A DNA stretch of 55,805 bases. Source: Gnomoniopsis sp. IMI 355080 (lineage: Eukaryota; Ascomycota; Sordariomycetes; Diaporthales; Gnomoniaceae). Each line of letters opens with the position of its first letter. The stretch's first letter is position 1. Shown piece by piece: positions 41,763 through 52,742 of this stretch. Location of the stretch: assembly GCA_027946555.1 (NCBI GenBank), contig JAPEVC010000227.1:1-55805 (forward strand). The letters run 5' to 3'. The position numbers and the translations under genes were made by a program. The notes beneath the pieces are model-generated. The model searched no databases. It worked only from the letters and a program-made list of their open reading frames with translations, and was not told where the DNA came from.

Positions 41763-43867
41763 ATGGCAAGAAACAAAAAAGGCCGAGCCGGCAAGGCCGC
41801 TCGGTACAAGGCTGCCGCCGCGAACGGTGGTCCCTCCGCTCGCTACACCAACCAGGACATCGCCTCGTTATTCTTGCCCAAAGCCGCAGCCACCCACAGT
41901 TAGCTTGACCAGACTCTTTGATCTCGAAATCATTTACTGATTGCACCCGTAGGCTTCTCCCTGGCCGACGAGATCCGCCACACCGCACACAACCATGGTG
42001 GCTCAGAGTCCCTCGCAAGCCTTCGTGGCAGGCCTGTCACCTTTGTGAGTGCAGGTGTCGTTGAGCCGCTCAAGGAACTAGATAACTCTCTAGTTGCCGG
42101 AAATAAGGACCCCAAGCCTGCTGATCTGGACGGAACTGTCAATCGCTCCGCCAAGGTCAAAGAGAATTTTGCTGTCGCTGAGCTTGGACACCAAGGAACC
42201 AAGGCGAATGCGATCATTGATGACGGTCCTGGCGACAAAGAGAACGCCACCTTCTTCGTCGATACCACCGGCGACAAGAACCTCTCTCAGCGTCACGCCG
42301 GATCCATTCCTATTCCCAGTCCTCCCTCCCCTGCTCCCAGCAGTAGTGCTTCTTCAAGTGGCAGCGACGAAGTTGTTTTCAAGGGAAGGAACCGCCAAAA
42401 GCAGCTGAATCCCCGTCCAACCGTTGTCGACCGAGTCAATATTCAGGTCCAGACTGTCGAGCAGACTATGCAGCACATCTCTCTGGAGCCAGCTGCCGAG
42501 CCTAGTCCACAGCGTGATCCTTCACCCCCTATCCCAGCCTGGCAACTTCGCGGTCACGATGACGACGACGACCTTGTCGCTGACTACATCGCCAATATGG
42601 ACGATGACCATGGCGATGAAGAGGACGCGCAAGAATATCATGCTAGCTTTCAGCATTCCTTCGGTGCTCGCGATTTGGGCGGTGCTGATGGCGACTTTGT
42701 CCTGCCTGAGGAATCCGATAGCGACACATCCCCTGCAGATAATGACGATGAAGATGACGACGACGAAGACAATGCAATCACTACTGCCGATGCAGCCAGT
42801 GAGATCGATGACGAGGCTTTGGCCCGCTTGCTCGCCAAACAAGAGGAGCTCGGTATTGACGAGGACGATCTTGTCATCGCCTCTGCTGAGGTCATTAGCT
42901 ACAACAATCGCTTCGCAACCACATCAAACAGCAGAATGGCTGACTATCGCCAACAACCTGGGGAAAATCAGCCATGGTCCTCAGTCAAGCAGGGTGCGCG
43001 CAGCAACATTCCCAACGCCAGCGCGGTTGCGGATGCCTTCGACGAGATGGACCTGATGGACTGGGGCCGGCACAATCCCCCGCGCAAGCCCAAGAGCAAG
43101 CGTGGTCAGCCTACCTTCGACCTGTCCGACTCTGAGATGGAGGCTCACTTGCAGGCCACCTTTAAGAAAGACCGTCTCCGTAAGAAGGAGCGGAAGCTGG
43201 AGCGTGAAGAGTTGCGTGCAGCAGGTCTCCTGGGCAAGCATGGCAATCCAGACGACCTTCGCATCAAGTATCCGACCGGTATTAGCATCGATCAGATCAA
43301 GGAGGAGATGAGAACTTTTTTACAGGGAGATAGTGAGAGGTCAGTAATTCTACAAATCAAATCTCGAGTCATAACGTCGAAATTAACAGTGACATCGCCC
43401 GCAGCCTCACCTTTCCTCCCATGGACTCTCACGCGCGCAAGGCGATTCACGAGATCTGCCTTCGGTTGAATGTTAAGTCCAAATCGACCGGCGCTGGCGA
43501 TCAACGACGTCCTATTCTGCACCGCACCAAGAGGACCGGTACCTACCGCGAGGCCTCCTTTGAGGCTGCCTTTGCCCGTCCCGGTCGCAAGTATTTCCAC
43601 CGCCTCGACGTGAATAAGCCCAGGGGAGGCAAAGGAGGAGGAACCTCTAAACCCAATGGCAGGGGCATCAATCAGGCTGCCTTTACGTACAGGGATGGCG
43701 AAGTAGTTGGTGGAGGCGCCCCGGAGCTGGGCGTCAACAATAAGGGTCGTGCTCTAATGGAGAAGATGGGTTGGTCTGCGGGCATGGCCCTTGGAGCCAC
43801 CGACAATCAGGGCATTCTTCAGCCGGTCGCGCACGTCGTCAAGCGGACGAAGGCTGGACTGGGCTAA
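41763..43867 (+). CDS. SQS1: R3H and G-patch protein SQS1
   Basis: Yeast Sqs1/Pfa1 is a G-patch cofactor that stimulates the DEAH helicase Prp43 in splicing and in 20S pre-rRNA processing. Exons 41763-41898, 41953-43339 and 43390-43867 join in phases 1 and 2, giving 666 residues. The N-terminus MARNKKGRAGKAARYK is basic; a long Ser/Pro- and Asp/Glu-rich region follows. The R3H domain is near residues 475-535 (FPPMDSHARKAIHEICLRLN, then RRPILHRTKRTGTY). The G-patch is C-terminal, about 620-665 (NNKGRALMEKMGWSAGMALG, ending TKAGLG). Domain order and position match the family. The first donor is GTTAGC, a weaker site, but the joined sequence THSFSLADEIRHTA is typical. Confidence 0.94.
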
Positions 43868-44740
43868 TGGAATTTCAATCAAGTCATCGTTTTGGAGTCG
43901 TCATGTCACACGCTGCAGACGAGGAGACCAGGGACAAGAAATAAAAGCATTCTGGAACTGTGTCGGACGGCGTTCATCGTTGTTTCGACTGAGGTAATGC
44001 TCAGGACAGCCAGTCAGAACGACTTGAGCTGAGGAATCGCAGCAGCAGCAGCAGCAACAACAGGGTACCGGATGGGATTGGTTTCCTCCAATTGGTTGGA
44101 CGCTGGCCAAATCAGTTCCATACAAGCTTCTCGCCCAAAGATTGCTTTGGTCGATGGCAGGGCTTGCTTTGCCGTGTACTACTAAAACATGCATCCTACG
44201 TTCTACATAGTACACAACTATCATGAAGTATTTCATCCACGATGCGTTACTGCAGATGCATAGAAAAGACAAAGATAGACTACGCAAGTGAAACAGTTGA
44301 TAATCCCCTCGATCCTCCAGCATGGTGCAGTGAAATGTGAACTGATGGCCAGGCAGAACGGTACCTAGGTACATACTAAAATTCGCAGGCACGGTGCAGT
44401 GTTTTGTTGACAGGGCCATGACGCGTCAGAACTATTGCCGCGAAAGGCATCCAAACAAGTTGTGGTGAGGTAATTTGGGACGTGGCTAAATGAGGCAGGG
44501 GACGGGGGGAAAATCGAGTAATTGATCATATGCACGAGTTCATTGCTTCCGAAACCCTATTCTGAAGTATTGTACAACCGCCAAACCCCGGTGACCGAAA
44601 AAGCATTGTCCCAAAAGCAGACCGTCCGTGACGCATTAAGACACCCAAGGATTCATTGGGCCTTGGTATCTCATCATGTACCATGCCGAAGCTCAACCCG
44701 CGTGCCCAAACAGAAAAAGGAAAGACCCGAAGACAACCGC
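43868..44740. other. Convergent 3' regions of SQS1 and H2B
   Basis: 870 bases between converging stops with no recognisable gene. A CAG microsatellite lies at 44040-44056 and a GTACCTAGGTAC palindrome at 44361-44372. Confidence 0.5.
44040..44056. repeat. CAG microsatellite
   Basis: Five and a half CAG copies, followed by CAACAACAG, outside coding sequence. Confidence 0.85.
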
Positions 44741-45396
44741 TTATTTGGTGGAAGACGAGTACTTGGTAACAGCCTTGGTACCCTCAGACACGGCGTGCTT
44801 GGCAAGCTCACCGGGGAGGATCAGACGGACACTGGTAGACGAGTCAGTCATGCCGCGCGATTGAATTGCGTGAAAGGCGGTACTGGGAGAACACTCACGA
44901 GGTCTGGATCTCCCGAGAAGAGATGGTGGACTTCTTGTTGTAGGCGGCGAGCTTGCTGGCCTCAGTGGCGACGCGCTCGAAGATGTCGTTGACGAAGGAG
45001 TTGAGGATGGACATAGCACGGTTGGAGATACCAGTGTCGGGGTGGACCTGCTTGAGGACTGGGTGGAAAATAGTGTCAGCAAATAGGTATTGGGGCTGTG
45101 GTTTGATGAACTTATGGTCGCGGAATCCCCCCACTGTTCCATGACGCGCCGAAGCGGTCAAGGAAGATGGAGACAGCAAGCAAAAGACGCGTCGCGTAAT
45201 GTGTTTTGATGGGAACGCGATGCAACTCACCCTTGTAGATGTAGGAGGAGTAAGTCTCCTTGCGGGCCTTGGTGCGCTTCTTCTTGTCGCCAGAAGCAGC
45301 AGTCTTCTTGCCGGCATCCTTCTTCTCAGGAGCCTTGGAGGCAGTGGCGGGCGCCTTGGAAGCGGCGGGCTTCTTGTCAGCGGCCTTAGGAGGCAT
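44741..45396 (-). CDS. HTB1: Histone H2B
   Basis: Core nucleosome histone. Exons 45396-45231, 45058-44899 and 44831-44741 join in phases 1 and 2, giving 138 residues. The Lys/Ala-rich tail (MPPKAADKKPAASKAPATAS) precedes the histone fold, with RKETYSSYIYK, VLKQVHPDTGISNRAMSILN and FERVATEASKLAAYNKK. The C-terminal helix is AKHAVSEGTKAVTKYSSSTK, which contains the conserved Lys that is ubiquitinated in fungal H2B. Intron-containing histone genes are normal in filamentous fungi. It is head-to-head with H2A, the usual fungal arrangement for S-phase co-expression. Symbol by yeast convention. Confidence 0.98.
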
Positions 45397-47022
45397 TGTG
45401 ATAATGTGTGATATGGGGGATGTGGGTGGGAAAAGAAGATGGGTTGCAAATGGCAGACGCTGTGTTGAGTCGTTTGGAAGAGTTGTGGATGTTGACGTGT
45501 TGTAAGTTGATGTGTTGAGAAGTCCAGAGAACGAGAGGGCCGGGAGGCGGAAACTCTTTATGGACGGCAGCTGGGTGTCTGCAGACTGGCAGATCAGCCA
45601 GGCGGCCTTGTTGGTGCAGGACCTACCCTTGCTCGCGCGATAACAGCGCTAACCGAACCGAGCACTCCAGCAACTGCACACCCAATCTCGGGTGTAGATT
45701 CCTTCCGTCTCGGCTAGGAAAATGCCGCAATCATTCGGCAGGGTGGTACTTTGGTGTTGCAGAGTTGCTGTTAGAAAAACCGAAAGACTCCATCCTGTCG
45801 CTACTTACACTGGCCCCGAGTGGTGTGAAGCTTGGGCCCCCGCATGTGGTAGAACCATCAACATCATCAACACCAGGCTATCCTTGGCCCAGCAGGCAAT
45901 AAAGACAGTCCTAGGCGTGGCTCATTTACTTGTTCCAGTGCTCACGGCTTGACATATGTCCTGCTACTACCCTACCTAGGTAATCGTTCTGTCTAGGTAG
46001 CTGGGAAAGTAGAGGTATTACTTAGGCAATGGCAAGATATGGGCCTGTCTATGGTCTCGACGCCTTGCTCTCACAAGGGAGCCGCCATACGCTAATAATT
46101 ACATCTTCCCCTGCCTGTACAAACATCGTCAAGTCTACCTGCAACTTCCCATAGGACAATCTAATATGCTCAGTACTCCTAGTAATGCTATATGTGAATG
46201 TCCTGTGGGGTAAAGTATATACTCAATGGCGACTGTGTGGATTTGGGTCCCCACGGATATGATGTTCGAGTTAGTGGGCCACTTCCTCTCTTCGGCCACA
46301 CACAGCAGTCAGCCTTGTCACCAGGTTTCCACCCAAACCCGACACAATGATCTTTCCGTAGCACTGCAGGATCTATGCGAGGCTGGGCCAAGTGCCTCGA
46401 GGACTACACCATTACTACCCTTCCTGTCTATTGCTGCCATCGAAATTGTATTGGCTTGGAGAAGTACCCGGGCAAAGCGTCCCTTCCGCAGTTCGAACCT
46501 TATGTAATGTTTGTCACCTACTATGTAGTCTTCTAGGGAAGGTGCAACAGTAAAACGCTATGGATTATGTATATAGTATGCTACCATGTTTGTATATCTA
46601 TCTTCTGCCCGTGTACGAGTATCTTATTTTTGTGGACTGCTTTGGTTTGGGTAGATGCAGCGAAAACTTGGTTAATTAGACAGGGACTTTTTAGCCCATA
46701 ATCTGATGCTAGTCTGTTATTGACACGCGCAGCGTCCGTTATGCAAACGGCAGCTTAGAATGGTATAGCGCCATGCAGAAGGTCTGTGGGGCCCCCCTGC
46801 ACAGTAGCTGATTTCTGGAGTGCTGATCTAGCGTCGCGACTCTGCTATTCTGATTACAAAAGCAGCCTCTCTCCCGCACCCACTCGCGGTCTTCTTGCTC
46901 TCGTCCATCAACAAACACACACCCAACGCACCAACTACTCACATTACTGCATTCATCAGACTTTACGTCTCGATCATCATCTACTTTATCTTCTCACTCC
47001 TCCAACCCAACCCACATTCAAA
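45397..47022. promoter_or_regulatory. Divergent H2B-H2A promoter region
   Basis: 1.63 kb between the two histone start codons, longer than I would expect for a shared histone promoter. It contains the palindrome TACCTAGGTA at 45973-45982 and a CTAGGTAG half-site near 45993. The H2A leader is rich in CT and CAAC. No third gene is supportable; the candidate frame at 46391-46188 lacks an ATG. Confidence 0.55.
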
Positions 47023-47625
47023 ATGACTGGTGGCAAGTCCGGCGGCAAGGCCAGCGGCTCCAAGAGCGCGCAGTCGTAAGTGCTCCCCCCATATCGTGGC
47101 ATTTACAACACCATCGCTTGTCATTTGGACGCGTTTGATCGCGTTATGTATCCTTGGAAACTAGCATGGTGTCTCGAGTCATCCACTGACATGTTCCATC
47201 TGCAGCCGTTCCTCCAAGGCTGGTCTGGCATTCCCAGTTGGCCGTGTCCACCGTCTGCTCCGCAAGGGCAACTACGCCCAGCGTGTCGGTGCTGGTGCTC
47301 CCGTCTACCTGGCTGCCGTCCTCGAGTACCTCGCAGCTGAGATTCTCGAGCTGGCTGGCAACGCCGCTCGCGACAACAAGAAGACCCGTATCATCCCCCG
47401 TCATCTGCAGCTCGCCATCCGCAACGATGAGGAGTTGAACAAGCTGCTCGGTCACGTCACTATCGCCCAGGGTGGTGTTCTGCCCAACATCCACCAGAGT
47501 ATGTTTGCCCCTCCCCTTGCTCCACCGTAGTGGCTTTTTTTGAGCACAGCGCTGACATGATTGTCTTAGACCTCCTACCCAAGAAGACCGGCAAGACGGG
47601 CAAGAACGCGTCCCAGGAGCTGTAA
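47023..47625 (+). CDS. HTA1: Histone H2A (with SQEL damage-signalling tail)
   Basis: Core nucleosome histone. Exons 47023-47075, 47206-47498 and 47570-47625 join in phases 2 and 1, giving 133 residues. The tail MTGGKSGGKASGSKSAQS leads into RSSKAGLAFPVGRVHRLLRK. The fold includes GAGAPVYLAAVLEYLAAEI and NKKTRIIPRHLQLAIRND, followed by HVTIAQGGVLPNIHQ. The last residues NASQEL carry the SQ(E/D) motif phosphorylated by ATM/ATR-type kinases, so this canonical H2A also fills the H2A.X role, as in other fungi. Introns 1 (130 nt) and 2 (71 nt) are short. Confidence 0.98.
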
Positions 47626-48426
47626 ATGCTTTTCTCGCGGGGTGTTTGCGGGTTTGCTTTTGATTTTCGGCCGGCACGTTTTGGGTTGTTCATGACATCG
47701 GGGTCACGGTTACAGGGTCACTTTTCGGGTTGTGTTTTTACACGTTTGGGTTGTACATTAATTCCCAAGGTCATGGAGGTCATGAAATGAATACCACTTG
47801 AACAACGCTCTTGATTCCTCTTGTGATGATGTTTTCTCCACATTGGTACCTGTGCTGCCTCCCAACCTTGAAAAACGTGGCGTATTTGACGCGTCGCGCG
47901 TGTTCCACCAACATCTGAACCTCAACAACATGCATATCCCATAATAGCAATAACACAGGACTCGCGACTCTCGACTTCGAGTGGGCCAACTGCCCTATTT
48001 TACCTGGTGGGCATCGCCGTCACATTAACAACAAGCTGTAAGCTGCTCTGTAACCATTCTCTGTGTTGCCTTTTCCTTCGGCGTGTCGTTGCATTCGCCA
48101 TTGATGCGCGTGCCATGCATGAATAGAAGGGTGAGTTCTGGGTAGCAATCTGTTTACTGGCGCCCTGCTCGCTGCAACACGCCAGCGGACACTGCATTCC
48201 CAGCAAAACATTACTCTACTTTCAACAGGGCATCCTATGCGGTCACAGTCACAGCAAGATGATTTGTACTATCTCTGGATGCACCGAATTTTGATTTGCT
48301 CAAATACCCGCCTCTCTATGTACAGATCTCTTTTCCCATTGTCACAGCCCAGTCTAGTACTTGAGAGGTGGGGGAGCTATGCCCTTGTTAGCCGACAGGT
48401 CCTTTCTATCTTGAATGTAGGAGAGA
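47626..48426. other. Convergent 3' regions of H2A and NDUFB9
   Basis: 800 bases between converging stops with no recognisable gene. Confidence 0.5.
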
Positions 48427-48911
48427 TCACATACGCTCGCGTGCCGCAGGGTGCACTGGTAGATTTCTCTCGTATTTGGAGCCTGTCGTGATGTCTTATT
48501 AGCTTGCGGCCAGCAACAGCGGCTACCGCGTCCTGCTTCAATTCAAACATACCCCCAGGTGCGGTAGGGTGAGCGTATGGATCCGGGTGTTTCCATGTGT
48601 CCAACAGCTTCTCCGTTTCCTTCAGTAATTGCTGCAATGAATCCCACTGTCAGCCTGGCCTTGTTCATCTGCGTAGTGATGCCCGCATTTCAGCATACCC
48701 TTTGTTGTCTAGGATCGGAGATGTTCTTGTTGGCCTCGAAGAGGGAGCGGATGTAGATGGCCTGGCCACGCCAGAGATGCCTATGAACGGCCCAATCGAG
48801 GGCGAGCTTCAATGACCGCCGGTAGAGAGAGCTACAGGAGAGGGTCAGTCGGAAGGTCGGACATTGGCACGCATATTAAAATTCTCACAGAGCAGCTTGC
48901 CGGGACGACAT
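48427..48911 (-). CDS. Complex I subunit NDUFB9 (B22), LYR protein
   Basis: Accessory subunit of mitochondrial NADH:ubiquinone oxidoreductase that binds acyl carrier protein through its LYR motif. Four small exons, 48911-48889, 48831-48699, 48631-48553 and 48482-48427, join in phases 2, 0 and 1 and give 96 residues. The 23-nt first exon encodes MSSRQAA plus two bases of a Leu. LYRRSLKLALDWAVHRHLWR contains the LYR motif at 10-12; RGQAIYIRSLFEANKNISDP and LLDTWKHPDPYAHPTAPGGS complete the family pattern, and the protein ends KYERNLPVHPAARERM. The family is usually around 100-180 residues, so this is a short but complete fungal form. No longer frame shows the gene, because each exon is short. 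Confidence 0.9.
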
Positions 48912-50008
48912 GGCGGGCAGAGTGTGGATATCAGGGAGGAGATGCCCCGAGGCAGAGGGCAAGTCGTGGTGGAGGGGGGAATTCGGGGCGCGAAGGTCGA
49001 GACGCTCTCGGGATACGTCTACCCTGCCAAGCTGCCAATTGGGCTGGGCATGGACGTCCAAAGAGAGGCGAGGAAGTGATGACTGGTCGAGCAGAGTCAG
49101 CGCAAGGGCGAGTTGGTGGTGGGCAGGACAGCAATTGACCTTGTCGCGGCAAGGACGTCGTCCTAAGTTAGGTATAGTTGAAGATGCTCGGCGTGGGACT
49201 GTTGATGCCTCAATTGCGAGGCTCAACTGCAGGGGAGCAAATTCTGGACCTTACAGCTTGGTAATCGAGTCGAGCCGGGTTTCTGATTGGATCAAAAGGG
49301 CTCAGGCCTCGACGGGGACACTGTGACATCAGTTTCAGCGGGCAAAGGCTCTGGTGCTTGTATCTTTCTGTACCGCCCAGGCCAAGAGGTACTGTACGGA
49401 GTACCGAGTGGGCTGGTAGGTACCTGGGTAGCTAGCAGTTACGGCAGAGCTGGATGCAGACAGTTGAGTCTGAAGGGCCTCGACGTATTCTTTCCGGCTT
49501 CGCGGTAGAAATCGGGGGCGAGAAGCGAGCTATCCTCGCGGAGGTCCTTGCAAGGCTAGCACCGCTGCAAAGCTGACGTTGCCATTGGATGCCATTGCCA
49601 AGGCCCAGCCAGATCTGGGTTCCTATTCATTATTTTCCTGCCAATCCGGATACAGTCTCGGTACCTGGGAGCAATCACCAGACGGATACCAATACGTCGC
49701 AATTCTGGAACGAGAGACATTTTTGCACCACATCCAAGTTTGGCTTCATCTGCAACTTGGACTCCTCGCCCTCCCTCCTCCCCACCTCTCCACCGCCATT
49801 CCTATTTTCTGTCAGCCTTGAGACTCTGCTGTCTCGTATGCGACCTGCCTCGCTTCGCTGCTGCTGTTCTCAACCCCTCCGTCTCGTCCCCAGCTCTGTT
49901 GCGCCGCGAGCTTGGTCGCCATACACACCACTCTCGCCTTTCCCTACTGTCGACTTTCCTGTACGCCGACGACCACTTTGACAGCCTGTCTGGTTCTCGC
50001 CCGTCATC
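48912..50008. promoter_or_regulatory. Shared upstream region of NDUFB9 and KGD2
   Basis: 1.1 kb between divergent starts of two mitochondrial respiratory genes. A TAGGTACCTGGGTA site lies at 49417-49430 and a strongly CT-rich leader (about 49750-49990) precedes KGD2. Long frames here result from this CT-rich composition. Confidence 0.5.
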
Positions 50009-51437
50009 ATGCTGAGAACTCTGCGAACCACCGCGCGTGCGGCCCACCGACGCCCGCTGCAGTCCCTCCAGCACCAGGCCAGGACGCTGCCTCTCCCCCT
50101 GCTCATGCAGCACGTCCGCACCTATGCCGACAAGGTCGTTCAGGTCCCCCAGATGGCCGAGTCCATTTCAGAAGGCACTTTGAAGCAGTTCAACAAGCAG
50201 GTCGGCGACTTTGTCGAACAAGACGAGGAGATTGCTACCATCGAGACGGACAAGGTGCGCAACACCGGCCTTTTGACAACCCCAGCACAATGCGCTACCA
50301 GTGGTGGCTAGCTGTCCAACACCCCCACTAACCGCTTGTACCCCTAGATTGATGTTGCGGTCAACGCCCCTGAGGCCGGAACCATCAAGGAGTTTCTGGT
50401 GAACGAGGAGGACACCGTCACTGTGGGCCAGGATCTTCTCAGGCTAGAGCTCGGCGGCGCCCCCGCCGAGGGCTCTGAGAAGAAGTCCGAGCCCAAGGAG
50501 GACAAGACTGAAGCCGAGAAGAAGCCCGAACCCGAATCAAAACCGGAGCCCGAAAAGGAAGAGAGCAAGCCTGCACCGCCACCTCCCGCCCCCGAGAAGA
50601 AGGAGCCCTCGCCTCCACCCCAAAAACCTGCCAAGGAGTCGAGCGATTCGACGCCTACCATGGGTGACCGTGAGGAGCGCCGTGTCAAGATGAACCGCAT
50701 GCGCCTCCGGATCGCCGAGCGTCTCAAGCAGTCACAAAACACCGCGGCCTCTTTGACGACCTTCAACGAGGTCGACATGTCCTCAATCATGGAGTTCCGC
50801 AAGCTTTACAAGGATGAAGTCCTCAAAAAGACGGGTGTGAAGCTGGGCTTCATGAGCGCCTTTACTCGCGCTGCTGTTCTAGCTATCAGGGACCTGCCCT
50901 TGGTCAACGCTTCCATTGAGGGTCCCGATGGAGGCGACACTATCGTCTTCCGGGACTACGTCGACGTCAGTGTCGCTGTCGCCACGGAGAAGGGCTTGGT
51001 AACACCAGTTGTGCGCAATGCGAATACCTTGGATATGGTTGGTATCGAGAAGGGCATTGCGGATTTGGGCAAAAAGGTGAGTTTGATTTGCTTGCAAGTA
51101 TGCGGTCAGAGTCTAGGAGCTTTCTAACATACCACATCAGGCTCGTGACGGCAAGCTCACGCTTGAGGATATGGCTGGCGGCACCTTCACCATCAGCAAC
51201 GGAGGCGTGTTCGGCTCCCTCATGGGAACCCCCATCATCAATCTACCTCAGACCGCCGTATTGGGTCTCCATGCCATCAAGGACCGCGCTGTTGTCGTGA
51301 ACGGCAAGGTCGAGAGCAGACCCATGATGTACCTCGCTCTGACATACGATCACCGTCTTCTGGATGGAAAGGAGGCTGTCCAGTTTCTTGTGAAGGTCAA
51401 AGAGTACATCGAGGATCCCAGGCGTATGCTGTTGTAA
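50009..51437 (+). CDS. KGD2: 2-oxoglutarate dehydrogenase E2 (dihydrolipoyl succinyltransferase)
   Basis: E2 core of the mitochondrial 2-oxoglutarate dehydrogenase complex; it transfers the succinyl group to CoA. Exons 50009-50254, 50348-51076 and 51141-51437 join in phase 0, giving 423 residues. An Arg-rich presequence ends near VRTYADKVV. The lipoyl domain VPQMAESISEGTLKQF has its lipoylated Lys82 in IETDK, the very last codon of exon 1. A Pro/Glu/Lys-rich linker (about 125-195) replaces the peripheral-subunit-binding domain, which is normal for fungal Kgd2. The catalytic domain begins at RRVKMNRMRLRIAERLKQSQ and contains the active-site His396 and Asp400 in YDHRLLDGKEA. It ends EDPRRMLL. 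Confidence 0.97.
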
Positions 51438-52742
51438 GTGATTTGAATGCTGAAGTGTAGCAGACTGCGGCGCTTGGACTACGTTGGTGTGATCGTTGAT
51501 GCATGGGCTGGGAGCATGGGTGGTAAATGTCAATAGTGTAAATTAGAAGAGACGTGGAAGAGTAACAGAGAGATTCTGGTAGCGTCAAGCTGGGTTGAGC
51601 GTATGACCCGTTTCGTTACTATTCCGCTATTAACATTTGACTCAAGGCTCAAGACTTGTCAAATAGGCGTCTGTTGCAGCGGTCGGGTTGCTGAAGTGTT
51701 GGTATTCTCACACTCAAGACTGCATGTACACAAAGCAGGCATGGTGTCAGGACCATCTACCTACTCGTTAACGTGCCCTTTTCAATTGATGGAAAAACAA
51801 AGCTAGCTCTGCAGGTTCAGTGTTGCCTCGGCCCCCTTAAGCAAATTTCTGGGCAGTATCTTTAGAGTGACCTGCCAGCTTTCTTGCAGCCCGGATCGTG
51901 ACGTTGCGCCCAAGACGAGCAATGGTATTTGCTTGCAATGGGAAAAAGACTTCCGCGGGTTTCTGAGTAAGTGAAATAATATACTAGGTGACTTGGAAAG
52001 ACATTGTAAGCAATTGGCGCGTGCGCCGGTCACTCAGTCTTCACTGTAGTTGGGATTTTACATTGCGTAGAACGAGCTCGTTACAGATTGCAGAGGCTTG
52101 GTTCAAATTAGGGCCAGTCTCGAATCGAAGGCAGACCTCATTCTATCAGGTGCATGATGACTACGCTAGGTGCTCTCCCAGTCTGTTGCCGTTTTAATCA
52201 GTCCGCTGCTTTGCTCCAGAGCAAGTCAGTCTGACGGCGAAGAAAGGCAGTTCAAAGGGAGTCAATTTGGACTTTAGACAATTCCACTAGTCTCCGGAGG
52301 GGACTCGTCGTTTCTTTGTATGTTTTGTCTTTTGCGTGACTCGATTTTCGACAGACGAGGCGGAGATGGCACCAGATTCTGCATGTACTATACATACATA
52401 TGGTCTAGGATGATAGGACTGGGTGGACATCGTGTATGAAAGCCAATCTCCTTGAACAAGAAAATATCAAACGAGAGCCTGTTATTTTGTCTCTGTGTAC
52501 AGTCAACCTCCCTTCGTCCATATGGAGTGGGAAACTAATAGCACGCGATTTGTCCTTTACGCGATGCAATGGCGCATACTGATGGTTCAATCATTGCATC
52601 GCCTGTGACCTGTGTGCGGGTCTGACCCGAGCGGAACATGGTGCACTTGATTGTTCGTGCTCATAATCGAGACTTGTCAACGCTTGTCAGCCCAACATAT
52701 CTCGTTCAGGACAGAATGAAGAGCTAGTCTATAGGATGTACT
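51438..52742. other. Convergent 3' regions of KGD2 and the carboxylesterase
   Basis: 1.3 kb between converging stops with only short frames and no recognisable repeats or RNA genes. Confidence 0.5.

Noticed and set aside
42424..43056. Plus-strand frame of 210 codons inside SQS1
   Set aside because: Out-of-frame shadow of the acidic SQS1 exon 2; the Met/Thr/Ser repeats are frame-shifted Asp/Glu codons.
46188..46391. Minus-strand 67-codon frame between the histone genes
   Set aside because: The first codon is TTG, and no ATG or splice acceptor gives a sensible start.
49589..49981. Plus-strand frame of 130 codons upstream of KGD2
   Set aside because: Pro/Ser-rich translation of the CT-rich KGD2 leader, in competition with two other open frames; no start context.
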